Source: Lyngbya sp. CCAP 1446/10 (GTDB taxonomy: Bacteria > Cyanobacteriota > Cyanobacteriia > Cyanobacteriales > Microcoleaceae). From it: a stretch of 64,000 bases of DNA. The notes beneath the pieces are model-generated. The model was not told the origin of the DNA, ran no database searches, and was given only the letters and a program-made list of their open reading frames with translations. Below, piece by piece: positions 1 through 8,384 of the stretch; positions within the stretch are counted from its first letter, which is position 1; each line of letters opens with the position of its first letter. Location: the NCBI RefSeq assembly GCF_026130175.1, contig NZ_JAIGNI010000018.1:1-64000 (forward strand), written 5' to 3'. Both the position numbers and the translations under genes were made by a program.

Positions 1-122
1 ACGCCGCTCTTTCTTTTTCCATATCTTTCTGTGGCATTTGTAAGTTATTCATTTTTTTATTGTCACAATCAATTATTGCATATAATTATATCATAATAAG
101 TGTAGATAATGATTTAGGATTG

Positions 123-665
123 CTATACACTAAAATCGGTAATCGTAGCATAGCCGGTGCCAAGATAGTAAACATTGTTAACGTTGCCGAGTACAAATGT
201 GTCCGCACCCGCGCCGCCTGCGAGAGAATCCGATTCACTTCCGCCGCCGATACCGTTACCAGCACCTGAAAAATTAGCACCGTCAAGGTAATCGTTACCG
301 TCGCCACCAATCAGATAATCTTTGCCGCTTCCTCCGAATAAATGATCGTTGTGAAGTCCGCCGCTCAGATAATCTTTGCCAGCACCTCCATACAGCAAAT
401 CTTCGCCAGCTTCGCCGTATAATTTATCGTTACCCGCGCCGCCATCTAGCTTATCGCCACCGTAGCCACCGTAGAGGATGTCATCTCCGTCGAGACCTGA
501 CAAGATATCATCGCCTTTATTGCCGTAGATTGTATCATTGGAAAGCTGAATTTGACCTTGGTCGTTGATTGTCCAATTTTGTCCAACTAAGGATTTGTGG
601 AGTTTACCGTCGCCGTTGACAGTGTTGTTGTCGTCGTAGTCTGTACCTTTGATAATTGATGACAT
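123..665 (-). CDS. RTX-type calcium-binding repeat protein, C-terminally truncated copy
   Basis: A 180-residue protein with glycine/aspartate-rich nonapeptide repeats (GGxGxDxLx type) from about residue 48 to 155; such repeats fold into a calcium-binding beta-roll in exported proteins. The start is fixed by an AAGGAG sequence just upstream of ATG 665. The N terminus (KGTDYDDNNTVNGDGKLHKSL) is close to that of the 3773-4537 paralogue. The frame stops right after the motif YATITDFS, whereas the 236-residue paralogue at 2895-3605 runs about 65 residues further. The C-terminal cap, which may carry the export signal in this family, is therefore missing. It may be a decaying paralogue. Family assignment is firm; function and secretion are inferred. 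Confidence 0.8.
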   Translation of the reverse strand: MSSIIKGTDYDDNNTVNGDGKLHKSLVGQNWTINDQGQIQLSNDTIYGNKGDDILSGLDGDDILYGGYGGDKLDGGAGNDKLYGEAGEDLLYGGAGKDYLSGGLHNDHLFGGSGKDYLIGGDGNDYLDGANFSGAGNGIGGGSESDSLAGGAGADTFVLGNVNNVYYLGTGYATITDFSV

Positions 666-945
666 TTTTGTGGCTCCTTGTTTTTGTCTAATTAGTGCAA
701 GGGTGAGAAAGACTCAACTAACTTGCTTGATGTCTCTAGTTTCTCCTTTCGTCAAGCAAGCGACAATGGGAATAAAATCAGGTGTTTAAATAATTCAAAA
801 ATGGCTGGCAGCAATGATTTACAGTAAAAACTCAGCTTAAATCAGTTAAAATAGGGAAAAGTCAGGGTAATTTCCCGATGGAGGAACAACTCCTCTCTGG
901 CAATAGTCTGCATACTTACGTATATACGTACTCACGGGCGATCCC
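666..945. promoter_or_regulatory. Divergent control region with TCAGGT-type motifs
   Basis: Lies between the minus-strand RTX gene and the plus-strand HTH-AAA gene. It contains ATAAAATCAGGT at 772-783 and weaker related hexamers (TCAGCT 832, TCAGTT 842, TCAGGG 862). The same 12-mer occurs at 2882, 4668 and 8210, all within the first 8.4 kb. A GATGGAGGAACAACTCCTC stretch near 877 forms a small palindrome. A shared regulator is an inference. Confidence 0.4.
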
Positions 946-2301
946 ATGAAATCAGAATTAGAATTCTCTTGGAGCAAAACCAAAGAATCAGCCGATCGCA
1001 TTTTTGCTCAAAACACCGGCAAATATCTCAGCGACATCGAAATGAAAGTCCTTCAAGGTTCTTGGGAGGGCAAAAGTTACGATCAAATTGCCAAAACCTA
1101 CGGCTACAGCGCTGAATACCTCAACAAAGATGTCGGCAACAAGTTGTGGCACAAGCTTTCAGAAGCTTTGGGAGAAAGAATTACCAAGAAAAATTTCAAA
1201 GAAGCGCTGAGGAGAGCTTATGAAGCAGAACCAAGTCAATCTCTGCACGCAAATCCGCCCTCGCCAACATTACCGACAGCCGCAAATTTGCAATTTCCCG
1301 AAGGTTCAGTAGCCTTAGATTCACCTTTTTATATAGAGCGTTCCAGCATCGACTCTCTCTGCGAGGAAACGGTTGTCAAACCCGGTTCTCTGATTCGGAT
1401 TAAGGCCCCGGAGATGATGGGTAAAACTTCACTGATAAACCGAATTTTAGCTAGCGCTGTCCGGGAAAATTATCACGCAGTTTATTTAGATTTGAGCGCC
1501 GCCGACCGAGGGATTTTAACAAATCTTGATAAATTTCTGCGCTGGTTGTGCTTGATGGTAAGCCGGCAGTTAAAGTTAGAAAATAAGTTAAACGAGTATT
1601 GGGATACCGATATTTTAGGCAGCAACGATAACTGTACAGTATACTTTGAAGAGTATTTGCTGGCAGAAATAGCAACTCCTCTAGTGTTGGGATTGGATCA
1701 AGTCGATCGCATATTTCCCTACACAGAAGTAGTTGAAGATTTTCTGGGGATGCTGCGAAGCTGGCACGAAAAAGCCAAAATTTCTGATATCTGGAAAAAT
1801 TTACGGTTGGTAATGGCCCATTCTACGGAGGTTTATATTCCTTTGGATATGAATCAATCTCCGTTTAATGCGGGAGTTCCCGTTGAGTTGCAGGAGTTTG
1901 AGAGCCAGCAAATTTATGATTTAGCTCGTTTGCACGGCTTGGATTGGCGTGATGGACAGTTGCAAGAGTTGATTTGTGCGATCGGCGGACATCCTTATTT
2001 AGTAAGATTGGCAATGTATGAGGTTAGTTGTGGGAAAATCTCATTAAATCAGCTATTAAAAAATGCTGCCTCAGAATCGGGAATCTACAGCAATCATTTG
2101 CGGAGGCATTTAGAAATTCTGCAACAAAATCCCGAATTAGCTTTAGCTTTGAAAAAAGTTGTAAATTCCCCGGAAGCAGTTGAATTGGATTCAATGCAAA
2201 TTTATAAGTTGCACAGCATGGGAATTGTGGGGCGGCAAAACAATTATGTGATGCCGCGCTGCAATTTGTACCGCGAGTATTTCTGCCGTGTTTTAGGTTA
2301 A
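946..2301 (+). CDS. HTH plus AAA-like ATPase (vMAP-type N terminus, STAND NTPase)
   Basis: A 451-residue protein. Residues 1-95 form a helical HTH-like domain (L-S-D-I-E...YDQIAKTYGYS...LW-L-EALGE) of the type found at the N terminus of cyanobacterial vWA-MoxR-associated and NB-ARC proteins. From about residue 125 an AAA-like P-loop domain follows, with a Walker A variant APEMMGKTS near residue 160 and a Walker B-like LVLGLDQVD near 245. There is no recognisable effector such as WD40 or protease, so it resembles a signalling or conflict-system ATPase without its effector. The N-terminal domain matches what is left of the N terminus of the 39003-40220 gene. Start ATG 946 faces the divergent RTX gene. 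Biological role unknown. Confidence 0.75.
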   Translation: MKSELEFSWSKTKESADRIFAQNTGKYLSDIEMKVLQGSWEGKSYDQIAKTYGYSAEYLNKDVGNKLWHKLSEALGERITKKNFKEALRRAYEAEPSQSLHANPPSPTLPTAANLQFPEGSVALDSPFYIERSSIDSLCEETVVKPGSLIRIKAPEMMGKTSLINRILASAVRENYHAVYLDLSAADRGILTNLDKFLRWLCLMVSRQLKLENKLNEYWDTDILGSNDNCTVYFEEYLLAEIATPLVLGLDQVDRIFPYTEVVEDFLGMLRSWHEKAKISDIWKNLRLVMAHSTEVYIPLDMNQSPFNAGVPVELQEFESQQIYDLARLHGLDWRDGQLQELICAIGGHPYLVRLAMYEVSCGKISLNQLLKNAASESGIYSNHLRRHLEILQQNPELALALKKVVNSPEAVELDSMQIYKLHSMGIVGRQNNYVMPRCNLYREYFCRVLG

Positions 2302-2351
2302 AGAAAACACGCTCACCTTCCGGTGAGACGTAGGGCTTCTCGCGAGTCAAG

Positions 2352-2852
2352 CTAATTTTTTTTCAAAGTGAGCTTCCAATTTGTATTGCCAACCTTTTCG
2401 CAAGAAAGCTGGGTATTGTTGGGAAGTTTGCATTTGAAAAACCAACTAGGTTTTTTGTCTTTTTGCTTGAATTCCAAAGTTGCACTATTAGCACCTACAG
2501 AGGCAACTACTGCACCACTTTCAAAAGGAGTATTATTTTCTCCTATAAATTTCCATGTTCCTTGCTGGTTTGCTCCCTGTTTGATAACCATTTCAACAGA
2601 GGTTAAGGCATCATCACCTCGATGAGAAAGATTCCCTTTCCAGTTGCCGACAATCGAAGATGGGGAAGTAATTACTTCATTAATTTGAAGGTGATTAACC
2701 TGTTGTGATTTTAAAGGGTTGGCAAAAACTTGAGAAGTGTTACCTAAAATTGCCATTGCAGAGGAAAAAGATACTGCCATCAAGGTGGCAAGGACGATAG
2801 ATCTTACAGACCGTACAACTGAGATTTTTTGGTTTTGAATGTTGTTATTCAT
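2352..2852 (-). CDS. Small exported protein of unknown function
   Basis: A 166-residue protein with a clear signal peptide: a basic start, then a hydrophobic stretch (SIVLATLMAVSFSSAMA) ending near residue 44. The mature part contains GNWKGNLSHRGDDALTSVEM and WKFIGENNTPFESGAVVAS-type strands, suggesting a small beta-barrel or lipocalin-like domain of about 110 residues, with two late cysteines that could pair. I recognise no family. It sits 42 bp downstream of the 2895-3605 RTX gene on the same strand, so co-transcription is plausible. Confidence 0.6.
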   Translation of the reverse strand: MNNNIQNQKISVVRSVRSIVLATLMAVSFSSAMAILGNTSQVFANPLKSQQVNHLQINEVITSPSSIVGNWKGNLSHRGDDALTSVEMVIKQGANQQGTWKFIGENNTPFESGAVVASVGANSATLEFKQKDKKPSWFFKCKLPNNTQLSCEKVGNTNWKLTLKKN

Positions 2853-2894
2853 GATGATTCTCCAAGTAATGTTGTTGGGTAATAAAATCAGGTA

Positions 2895-3605
2895 TTAGAG
2901 CGGACTAGATGCAGAAATAAACACCTGATTTGGGTTGAGATTAGTAATGTTTTGGTCTTGCACAACACCAATTAAATCACCCTTGTAGAAGATTCCCGTG
3001 TCTTGGGCATTGCTACCTTCCCAGTTGCCAAGCCCAAGCGAGTAACCGTCTTTGAGAAAGCCTTTGATTTGGATTTTATCGGTTTGAGCTAAACTAAAGT
3101 CCGTAATTGTGGCGTAGCCATTTGTGACGTGGTAAACACTATTTATGTCACCCAACACGAAGGTGTCCTTCCCAATGCCACCTGTGAGGAAGTCGAATTC
3201 ATTTGGCCCAAAGCCGTAACCAGTAAGTTGATCGTTACCACTCCCGCCGAAGAGACTATCGCTGCCCGTACCACCAAGTAGAGCATCATCTAAATTGCCA
3301 CCATCGAGAACGTCGTTGCCAAAGCCACCAACTAGATAGTCGTAGCCAGCGCCACCATATAAAGTGTCATTACCAGAGCCACCATCGAGAACGTCGTTGT
3401 CAAACCCACCATCTAAATAATCATTACCAGCGCCACCATACAGCTCATCGCTACCAGAAGCGCCGTACAGCTTGTCATCTCCACCAATACCCGACAATAT
3501 GTCATTTCCTGTATAGCCAAAGATTGAATCATCTGCATTAGTTCCAATTAACTTGGGTTTATCGATACCGTTGTCGTTGAAGTTAGTGCCATTAATAATT
3601 GCCAT
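2895..3605 (-). CDS. RTX-type calcium-binding repeat protein
   Basis: A 236-residue protein. The N terminus MAIINGTNFNDN is shared with the other RTX paralogues here. About eleven GGxGxDxLx nonapeptides lie between residues 20 and 145. A C-terminal cap of about 85 residues starts at DTFVLG and includes YATITDFSLAQTDKIQIKGF. It has no N-terminal signal peptide, as usual for RTX proteins exported by type I systems, but no type I exporter genes are visible nearby. The copy of ATAAAATCAGGT at 2882-2893 lies just beyond its stop codon. The calcium-binding fold is well supported; the biological role is not known. Confidence 0.85.
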   Translation of the reverse strand: MAIINGTNFNDNGIDKPKLIGTNADDSIFGYTGNDILSGIGGDDKLYGASGSDELYGGAGNDYLDGGFDNDVLDGGSGNDTLYGGAGYDYLVGGFGNDVLDGGNLDDALLGGTGSDSLFGGSGNDQLTGYGFGPNEFDFLTGGIGKDTFVLGDINSVYHVTNGYATITDFSLAQTDKIQIKGFLKDGYSLGLGNWEGSNAQDTGIFYKGDLIGVVQDQNITNLNPNQVFISASSPL

Positions 3606-3772
3606 TTCTGTTACTCATTGTTGTTCAAAATTAGGACGTAGAGATTGAGCAACCTGTACGATCGCTACTACATTGTTTTGAATCGTTAAAACTTGATTTA
3701 TTCCCTCTGCCATAACTTTTGTAACGCCGTCAAATAATACGGCTAAGTTTAACCAGGCAGAGGGCGATCGGC

Positions 3773-4537
3773 TTAGCCAGGAAACGGATCGCCAAGGATG
3801 AAGTCCGTCGCTGTGACATTGGTGGTGTCTTGCAACACACCAATTACATCATTTCCGAACAATATCTTAGTATCTAGAGCAGCGTTGCCATACCCGAAGT
3901 CTCCAGACACCACAGTGTATTTATCTAGAGTCTCAAAGAGTGCGATTTTATCGCCTTCTAATGAGTTAAAGTCTGTAATTAGGCCGAAACCATCTCCGGT
4001 GTAGAAATTGTAGTAGGATTGCGCGCCCAGCACGAAAGTGTCCGCGTTAGCGCCGCCTGTGAGGGTGTCAAATTCGGTGCCGTTGCTGAAACCGTTAAGG
4101 TAATCATTGCCAGCACCGCCAGTAAGAATGTCATTGCCAGCCTCGCCCCACAGGTCGTCGTTGCCACTGCCGCCATCCAGATAGTCGTTGCCACTGCCGC
4201 CGTACAATTGGTCGCTGCCAGTCTCGCCGTACAGGTTGTCGTTGCCACTGCCGCCATCCAGATAGTCGCTGTTATTGAAGTTGTTGCCACTGTTGCTGCC
4301 ATCACCGCCGTAAATGATATCATTACCGCTGTCGCCGTATAAGCGATCGCTCCCTCCACGACCGTAAATGATATCCTTGCCTTCCAGGCCGTGGATTACA
4401 TCATTGCCAAGCGTTAATACTAGCCCGTTCGGACTTTGCTGCCATTCCGAATCGGTTCCCACTAATGATTTGTGCAACTTATTGTCCCCGTTGACAGTAT
4501 TGTTGTCATTGAATTGAGTACCGTTGATATTTGCCAT
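3773..4537 (-). CDS. RTX-type calcium-binding repeat protein
   Basis: Start ATG 4537 (MANINGTQFNDNNTVNGDNK) is chosen because AAGGAG lies 7 bp upstream; an in-frame start at 4561 would put that sequence inside the gene. The protein has 254 residues, with nonapeptide repeats from about residue 45 to 165 (GGSGNDYLDGGSGNDDLWGE pattern). A C-terminal cap begins at DTFVLG and ends TDFILGDPFPG. The N terminus is almost the same as that of the truncated copy at 123-665, indicating recent duplication. The 211-bp repeat at 4627-4837 lies upstream on the opposite side. Confidence 0.85.
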   Translation of the reverse strand: MANINGTQFNDNNTVNGDNKLHKSLVGTDSEWQQSPNGLVLTLGNDVIHGLEGKDIIYGRGGSDRLYGDSGNDIIYGGDGSNSGNNFNNSDYLDGGSGNDNLYGETGSDQLYGGSGNDYLDGGSGNDDLWGEAGNDILTGGAGNDYLNGFSNGTEFDTLTGGANADTFVLGAQSYYNFYTGDGFGLITDFNSLEGDKIALFETLDKYTVVSGDFGYGNAALDTKILFGNDVIGVLQDTTNVTATDFILGDPFPG

Positions 4538-4626
4538 TTCAGTTGCTCCTTTGTATTTCAAACTAATTGGTTTATTTAGGAAGTAATGGTTGCTATTTAT
4601 ATTTTTTTGCTGCCCTTCTCGCTTCC

Positions 4627-4837
4627 TGTTATCAGTTTCTCGCTAAAACTCTTGAACGGCAATGGTGATAAAATCAGGTATTATAGGAACTGACAAATAA
4701 CTTCAGGCTTTGAATTTATAGGAAAAAATCAGGTGCACCCTGACAAAGCATCATTAAAATCAGCAAAAGTCAGGTTTTTTGGTAAATCTCTACATCGTCA
4801 GGTTTGCGATCGTACAATCAAGTCTAGATTTGGGTGC
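4627..4837 (+). repeat. 211-bp long direct repeat, copy 1 (control region with spaced TCAGGT)
   Basis: Aligns without gaps to 8169-8379; I count about 24 mismatches in 211 positions by hand. TCAGGT occurs at 4674, 4729, 4770 and 4798, a spacing of 55, 41 and 28 bp that is exactly kept in copy 2. Copy 2 leads into an AAA-WD40 gene. Here the plus strand leads only into 4838-5047, where I find no gene, so copy 1 may be the leftover promoter of a deleted gene, or may serve the minus-strand RTX gene. Confidence 0.8.
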
Positions 4838-5047
4838 TGGCGTCCGATGCGAGAGTATCCAACAGATAGCGTCAATAAAAGACAAAGGAATCGCCCTCAG
4901 TTTTTTGTCAACTGAAAAGGCGATCGCGCAAAGCTATAGTGATAGTGCTGGACACAAGCACGTAGCGCGCCGTAGGCATTCGCTCATGAGGAATGAAAGA
5001 ATAATTCCTCTTGTTTTGACAGTCCAGAGCGATCGACACGCTGGCCA

Positions 5048-6094
5048 TCACGCTGTTTCAATGTCTCCCCACCGCTGCGTTTCAGATTTTTTCGATGTGT
5101 CAAGCACCTGGTTGCCGCTAATAACGTTGGACACCATCCGAGTTCCTGTCGCCGATGGCTGAATCTTCACGCCGACACCGCCAACACCGCCGTTCTGCTC
5201 GAACCGATTGTTCATCAACATCGCCGCGTGCGACCCCAGCAAGGCACCACCAATTCCACTTCCCTCAAAGCGACAACCGGATATCAAATAATCGTTTCCC
5301 CATCCCATATTGTTCTCAGGTGGTGGTACAGGGTCGTTATCTTTGCCAAAGATCAGGAGACCCCAACACTTAGCCTGATTCAGGATGCAGTCGCGAATCC
5401 TCCAGTGGAAAGCGTTTCTGTGCATCACAATGTTGTAATCGTTTCCAAAGATGCTGCTACGGTCAACATATACCGATAAAGCCAACCAACCAGGACGACT
5501 GCCATAGATTCCTGCAAAGAAGCCTGTGACAATCACGTCCCGGATAAAGACTTTGTTGGCGCGCGAGACATCAATACCGATATTGACTCCACCACCGACA
5601 CGCCCAATCGCCAGATCGCGGATAGTGATATTGGTAGCAGCTTTATCCAAGCAGATCGCAGAAACACCGTCAGGAAGATTATCGAATTCGAGTTTACCTT
5701 CTCCGTCGATGCCAACGCCTGCAAGAGTAAACCGAGAGGGAATTATCAGTGGTTCAGAGAGGTGGCAAACCTTATCGATAATTAGTGTCGCGTTGCTGTA
5801 TTTGGTGTTTGCTATTGCTTTGAGGAAGCAAGGAAGATTTTGGCAGCCACCAATCAAATCTTCAATTTCACTGAGGAAGTAGAAGTGGGCGTTAAGGGGC
5901 TTCTTGCCCTCATCTTTGAGTTGCTGATTGTACTTTTCGAGCTTATCAATGGCTTCGGGACAACCTGGATCTGGCTTGTCCGTGATATCTGTAATGTCTG
6001 GTCCTTCAAAGAGCGCGAATTTGTTTAATTTACAGATTCCGCTATCTTTCGGTAAATCTTTAGAAGTGGGATTAAAAGGGGATAGTTTCGTCAT
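5048..6094 (-). CDS. Right-handed beta-helix protein of unknown function
   Basis: A 348-residue protein. Residues 1-100 are a charged region with no clear fold. From about residue 105 the pattern of short strands typical of pectate-lyase-like parallel beta-helices appears (ITIRDLAIGRVGGG, VFIRDVIVTGFFAGIYG, WRIRDCILNQAKCWGLLIFG, LISGCRFEGSGIGGALLGS, MLMNNRFEQNGG). There is no signal peptide. It lies 131 bp after the 6226-7905 gene on the same strand and may form an operon with it. Such folds bind or cleave polysaccharides, or act as phage or surface proteins; no catalytic set can be named here. Confidence 0.65.
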   Translation of the reverse strand: MTKLSPFNPTSKDLPKDSGICKLNKFALFEGPDITDITDKPDPGCPEAIDKLEKYNQQLKDEGKKPLNAHFYFLSEIEDLIGGCQNLPCFLKAIANTKYSNATLIIDKVCHLSEPLIIPSRFTLAGVGIDGEGKLEFDNLPDGVSAICLDKAATNITIRDLAIGRVGGGVNIGIDVSRANKVFIRDVIVTGFFAGIYGSRPGWLALSVYVDRSSIFGNDYNIVMHRNAFHWRIRDCILNQAKCWGLLIFGKDNDPVPPPENNMGWGNDYLISGCRFEGSGIGGALLGSHAAMLMNNRFEQNGGVGGVGVKIQPSATGTRMVSNVISGNQVLDTSKKSETQRWGDIETA

Positions 6095-6225
6095 CTGTTT
6101 CTAGCCTTCTTAGTTGACTGTAATTTATTTTGATTGCAAACGCATCTGTATATTTAGTAGCTATTGACCATTCTTGGCAAGGAGCAAATAAATTTAACTT
6201 GCTTGCTCCTTAAACTAATCAATAG

Positions 6226-7905
6226 CTATTGCCGAGAATTCTCCTGTTTAACTTCTGCAAATTTTTCAATCTGAGAACTGATGCTTTCTATTTGCCTGAC
6301 TGAGATTCGTAATGTTTCTTGAGCAGCTTTAATTCCTAAATAAACTCCAGAATCTAAAACTCGGTTCAACTCTCTTTCAGCTCTCAGTTTATTTTCTTGA
6401 CTGCGTTCTGGAAACTCTTTGGCAATTGATAAAATCATACCTCCAAGTACCGAGTTGACAATCACATCAAAAACTAAATCAGGAGCTGACTCTGAATTAC
6501 CCCACCAAGGAGAGACGATATCCTCTATTTCAGTAAGGGAAGGAATTAGCCACTGAATTACTTGCTCTTCAGAAGAAATATTATTCAAGGAATATCGTGC
6601 TACACGACCCAGGTATAATATTCCCTCACGACTCAAGCCTTCTTGAACTGTTCTGGACGACAATTCCTCTACTAGCGGATAACTCCAACGTATTCCCCAT
6701 AAGGCTGTTGCAAGTATTGATTTTTGGATTTTTTTAGGAGCCAGCCAAACACCAATATTTCGCCAGTAGGTTTTGATATCGTTGTAAACTTTTTTGCCTT
6801 TATCAGAAGCATTGAAGCCTTGATGCTTTATGTCATCTTGGTTATGAGGAGTCTCGCCGATGACATTGATGTTAATGAAGTGATGCCAAGTTGCATCCAC
6901 CGCAACTCTTCCGACATTAACTTTATGTCCGTCATAAGCTCCTAAGACACCAAAAATTTTGGCTTTTGTTGGCAGACTGGAGTATTCATCCTTGTGACCT
7001 CCAATAACTATTGCTTCCGCAATCACTTCTGGTTTTAGGGGTTTACCAGTCTTTGGCAAAATAGGATACTCGGTTATGGTGTATCCATCAAAGGGAAAAG
7101 TTTTCGTTAAATCCTCATCAACATAGCATTCTCCCTCGTGCATATGATCCGGAAGAACGTTGATTACACCACGAGATTTGGAGAGCAAAGGATGAGGATA
7201 GCGTTTTTTGAAAATCCCCTCTTTAGTCCAAAATATAGTTGAGTACATTTTGGGAATAATTTGCTGGGGAATATCATCCGATTGGTCATCAAATTGATAT
7301 CCGGAATCGTTTCCTTCCCTCAAGGTGTCATGTCTTTTAGACGAATCTTGACCTTGATCTTGATTTTCCTCCATTCCTGGAACTCCAACTGGTGGAGCTA
7401 CAGGTTCTCCATATAGCCCCTCTTTGGGGAAATACCATTTACGCATACTTCTGACGCGAGGTATACGGGCGCATAGTCCATTTCCTATATCTTGGTGATC
7501 TCCTGTGGCAAAAACTCCTCCGCCATTATCCATAAACTGAGAAATAATTTTCAATTCGTCATCCTTCAAAGATAATGAATTTTCAAATTTTTTTGGCTCT
7601 TTTACGGGGTCTACAAATCGGGACATTCCAAAAAACCAGATTTCATCATAATCTTTGGGATTGAACATTTCTAGGCTATTGAACCGAAAATCCGTCTTAT
7701 CATTATCAGTACCTGTAGCCCGATGAACTTTTGTTATCTTGAAATCCACATACAATCCGAGATTGACAGAATTAATTTCAAGAGCTTTAATTAATTCTGA
7801 TAAACCAAAATCGCCATCGCCAAAATCGATTGTGGACTGTGCGTTTTTATCGCCAACGATTAAAACTCTAATAACTGTGGGCGGCAAACTAAAATCGTCA
7901 ATCAT
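6226..7905 (-). CDS. Large protein with glutamine-amidotransferase/ThuA-like N-terminal region
   Basis: Start ATG 7905 is preferred because AAGGA lies 8 bp upstream; an upstream ATG at 7980 has AGGA only 2 bp away. The protein has 559 residues. The N-terminal part (VIRVLIVGDKNAQ, then DYDEIWFFGMSRF and FMDNGGGVFATGDHQDIGNG) has the alternating strands and GGG turn of a class I glutamine-amidotransferase-like or ThuA-like fold. VAVDATWHHFININVIG follows near residue 350. The C-terminal 200 residues are mainly helical and end in a probable coiled coil. I do not see a convincing Cys-His-Glu triad. No defined family is claimed; its pairing with the beta-helix gene downstream suggests a shared task. 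Confidence 0.6.
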   Translation of the reverse strand: MIDDFSLPPTVIRVLIVGDKNAQSTIDFGDGDFGLSELIKALEINSVNLGLYVDFKITKVHRATGTDNDKTDFRFNSLEMFNPKDYDEIWFFGMSRFVDPVKEPKKFENSLSLKDDELKIISQFMDNGGGVFATGDHQDIGNGLCARIPRVRSMRKWYFPKEGLYGEPVAPPVGVPGMEENQDQGQDSSKRHDTLREGNDSGYQFDDQSDDIPQQIIPKMYSTIFWTKEGIFKKRYPHPLLSKSRGVINVLPDHMHEGECYVDEDLTKTFPFDGYTITEYPILPKTGKPLKPEVIAEAIVIGGHKDEYSSLPTKAKIFGVLGAYDGHKVNVGRVAVDATWHHFININVIGETPHNQDDIKHQGFNASDKGKKVYNDIKTYWRNIGVWLAPKKIQKSILATALWGIRWSYPLVEELSSRTVQEGLSREGILYLGRVARYSLNNISSEEQVIQWLIPSLTEIEDIVSPWWGNSESAPDLVFDVIVNSVLGGMILSIAKEFPERSQENKLRAERELNRVLDSGVYLGIKAAQETLRISVRQIESISSQIEKFAEVKQENSRQ

Positions 7906-8168
7906 GTAACTATCCTTGAGTGAATTAGTGGTGTCGAAACGAGAAATGTTTTGAAAGAGGCAGAAGGCAGAAGGTTTCATTCCTGCGAAAGCTAGACAGG
8001 GGAGAAAATGCTCTACAGCATTATATTGAGAATCAAGATCGACCTAGCGATTAGTTGATTTGGTCAACTCCGTACCTCCGTTGACCCGCGATTCATCCCA
8101 CACTTCCCTTCGGGCAAGACGTGGGGCTTCTCGTGAATTTCGTGTTTTTAACTGCATCTTTCACTTCT

Positions 8169-8379
8169 TGTTATCAGTTTCTTGCTAAAACTCTTGAACG
8201 GCAATGGTGATAAAATCAGGTATTATAGGAACTGATAAATAGCTTTCGGCTCTGAATTTATAGGAAAAAATCAGGTGTAGCCCGATCGAGCATCAGCAAA
8301 ATCAGCAAAAGTCAGGTTTTTTAATAAATCGCTACACAGTCAGGTAAGCGATCGTACAATCGAGTCTAGATTGAGGTGC
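8169..8379 (+). repeat. 211-bp long direct repeat, copy 2 (upstream of AAA-WD40 gene)
   Basis: Gapless match to 4627-4837, with TCAGGT at 8216, 8271, 8312 and 8340. It ends 5 bp before ATG 8385 and so contains the promoter and ribosome-binding region (GAGG at 8373) of the AAA-WD40 gene. The stretch 7906-8168 to its left holds no gene; it includes a short REP-like piece near 8100 (CGGGCAAGACGTGGGGCTTCTCG) that also appears at 2326-2342. Confidence 0.8.
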
Positions 8380-8384
8380 AAGCA

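Noticed and set aside
1-51. Possible 5' end of a minus-strand gene leaving the left edge (MNNLQMPQKDMEKERAA)
   Set aside because: Only 17 codons, no ribosome-binding site and a plain lysine/glutamate composition; cannot be supported from the window.
4733-5162. Plus-strand frames after the 211-bp repeat copy 1
   Set aside because: They begin inside the repeat and run into the opposite strand of the beta-helix gene; no motif is visible.
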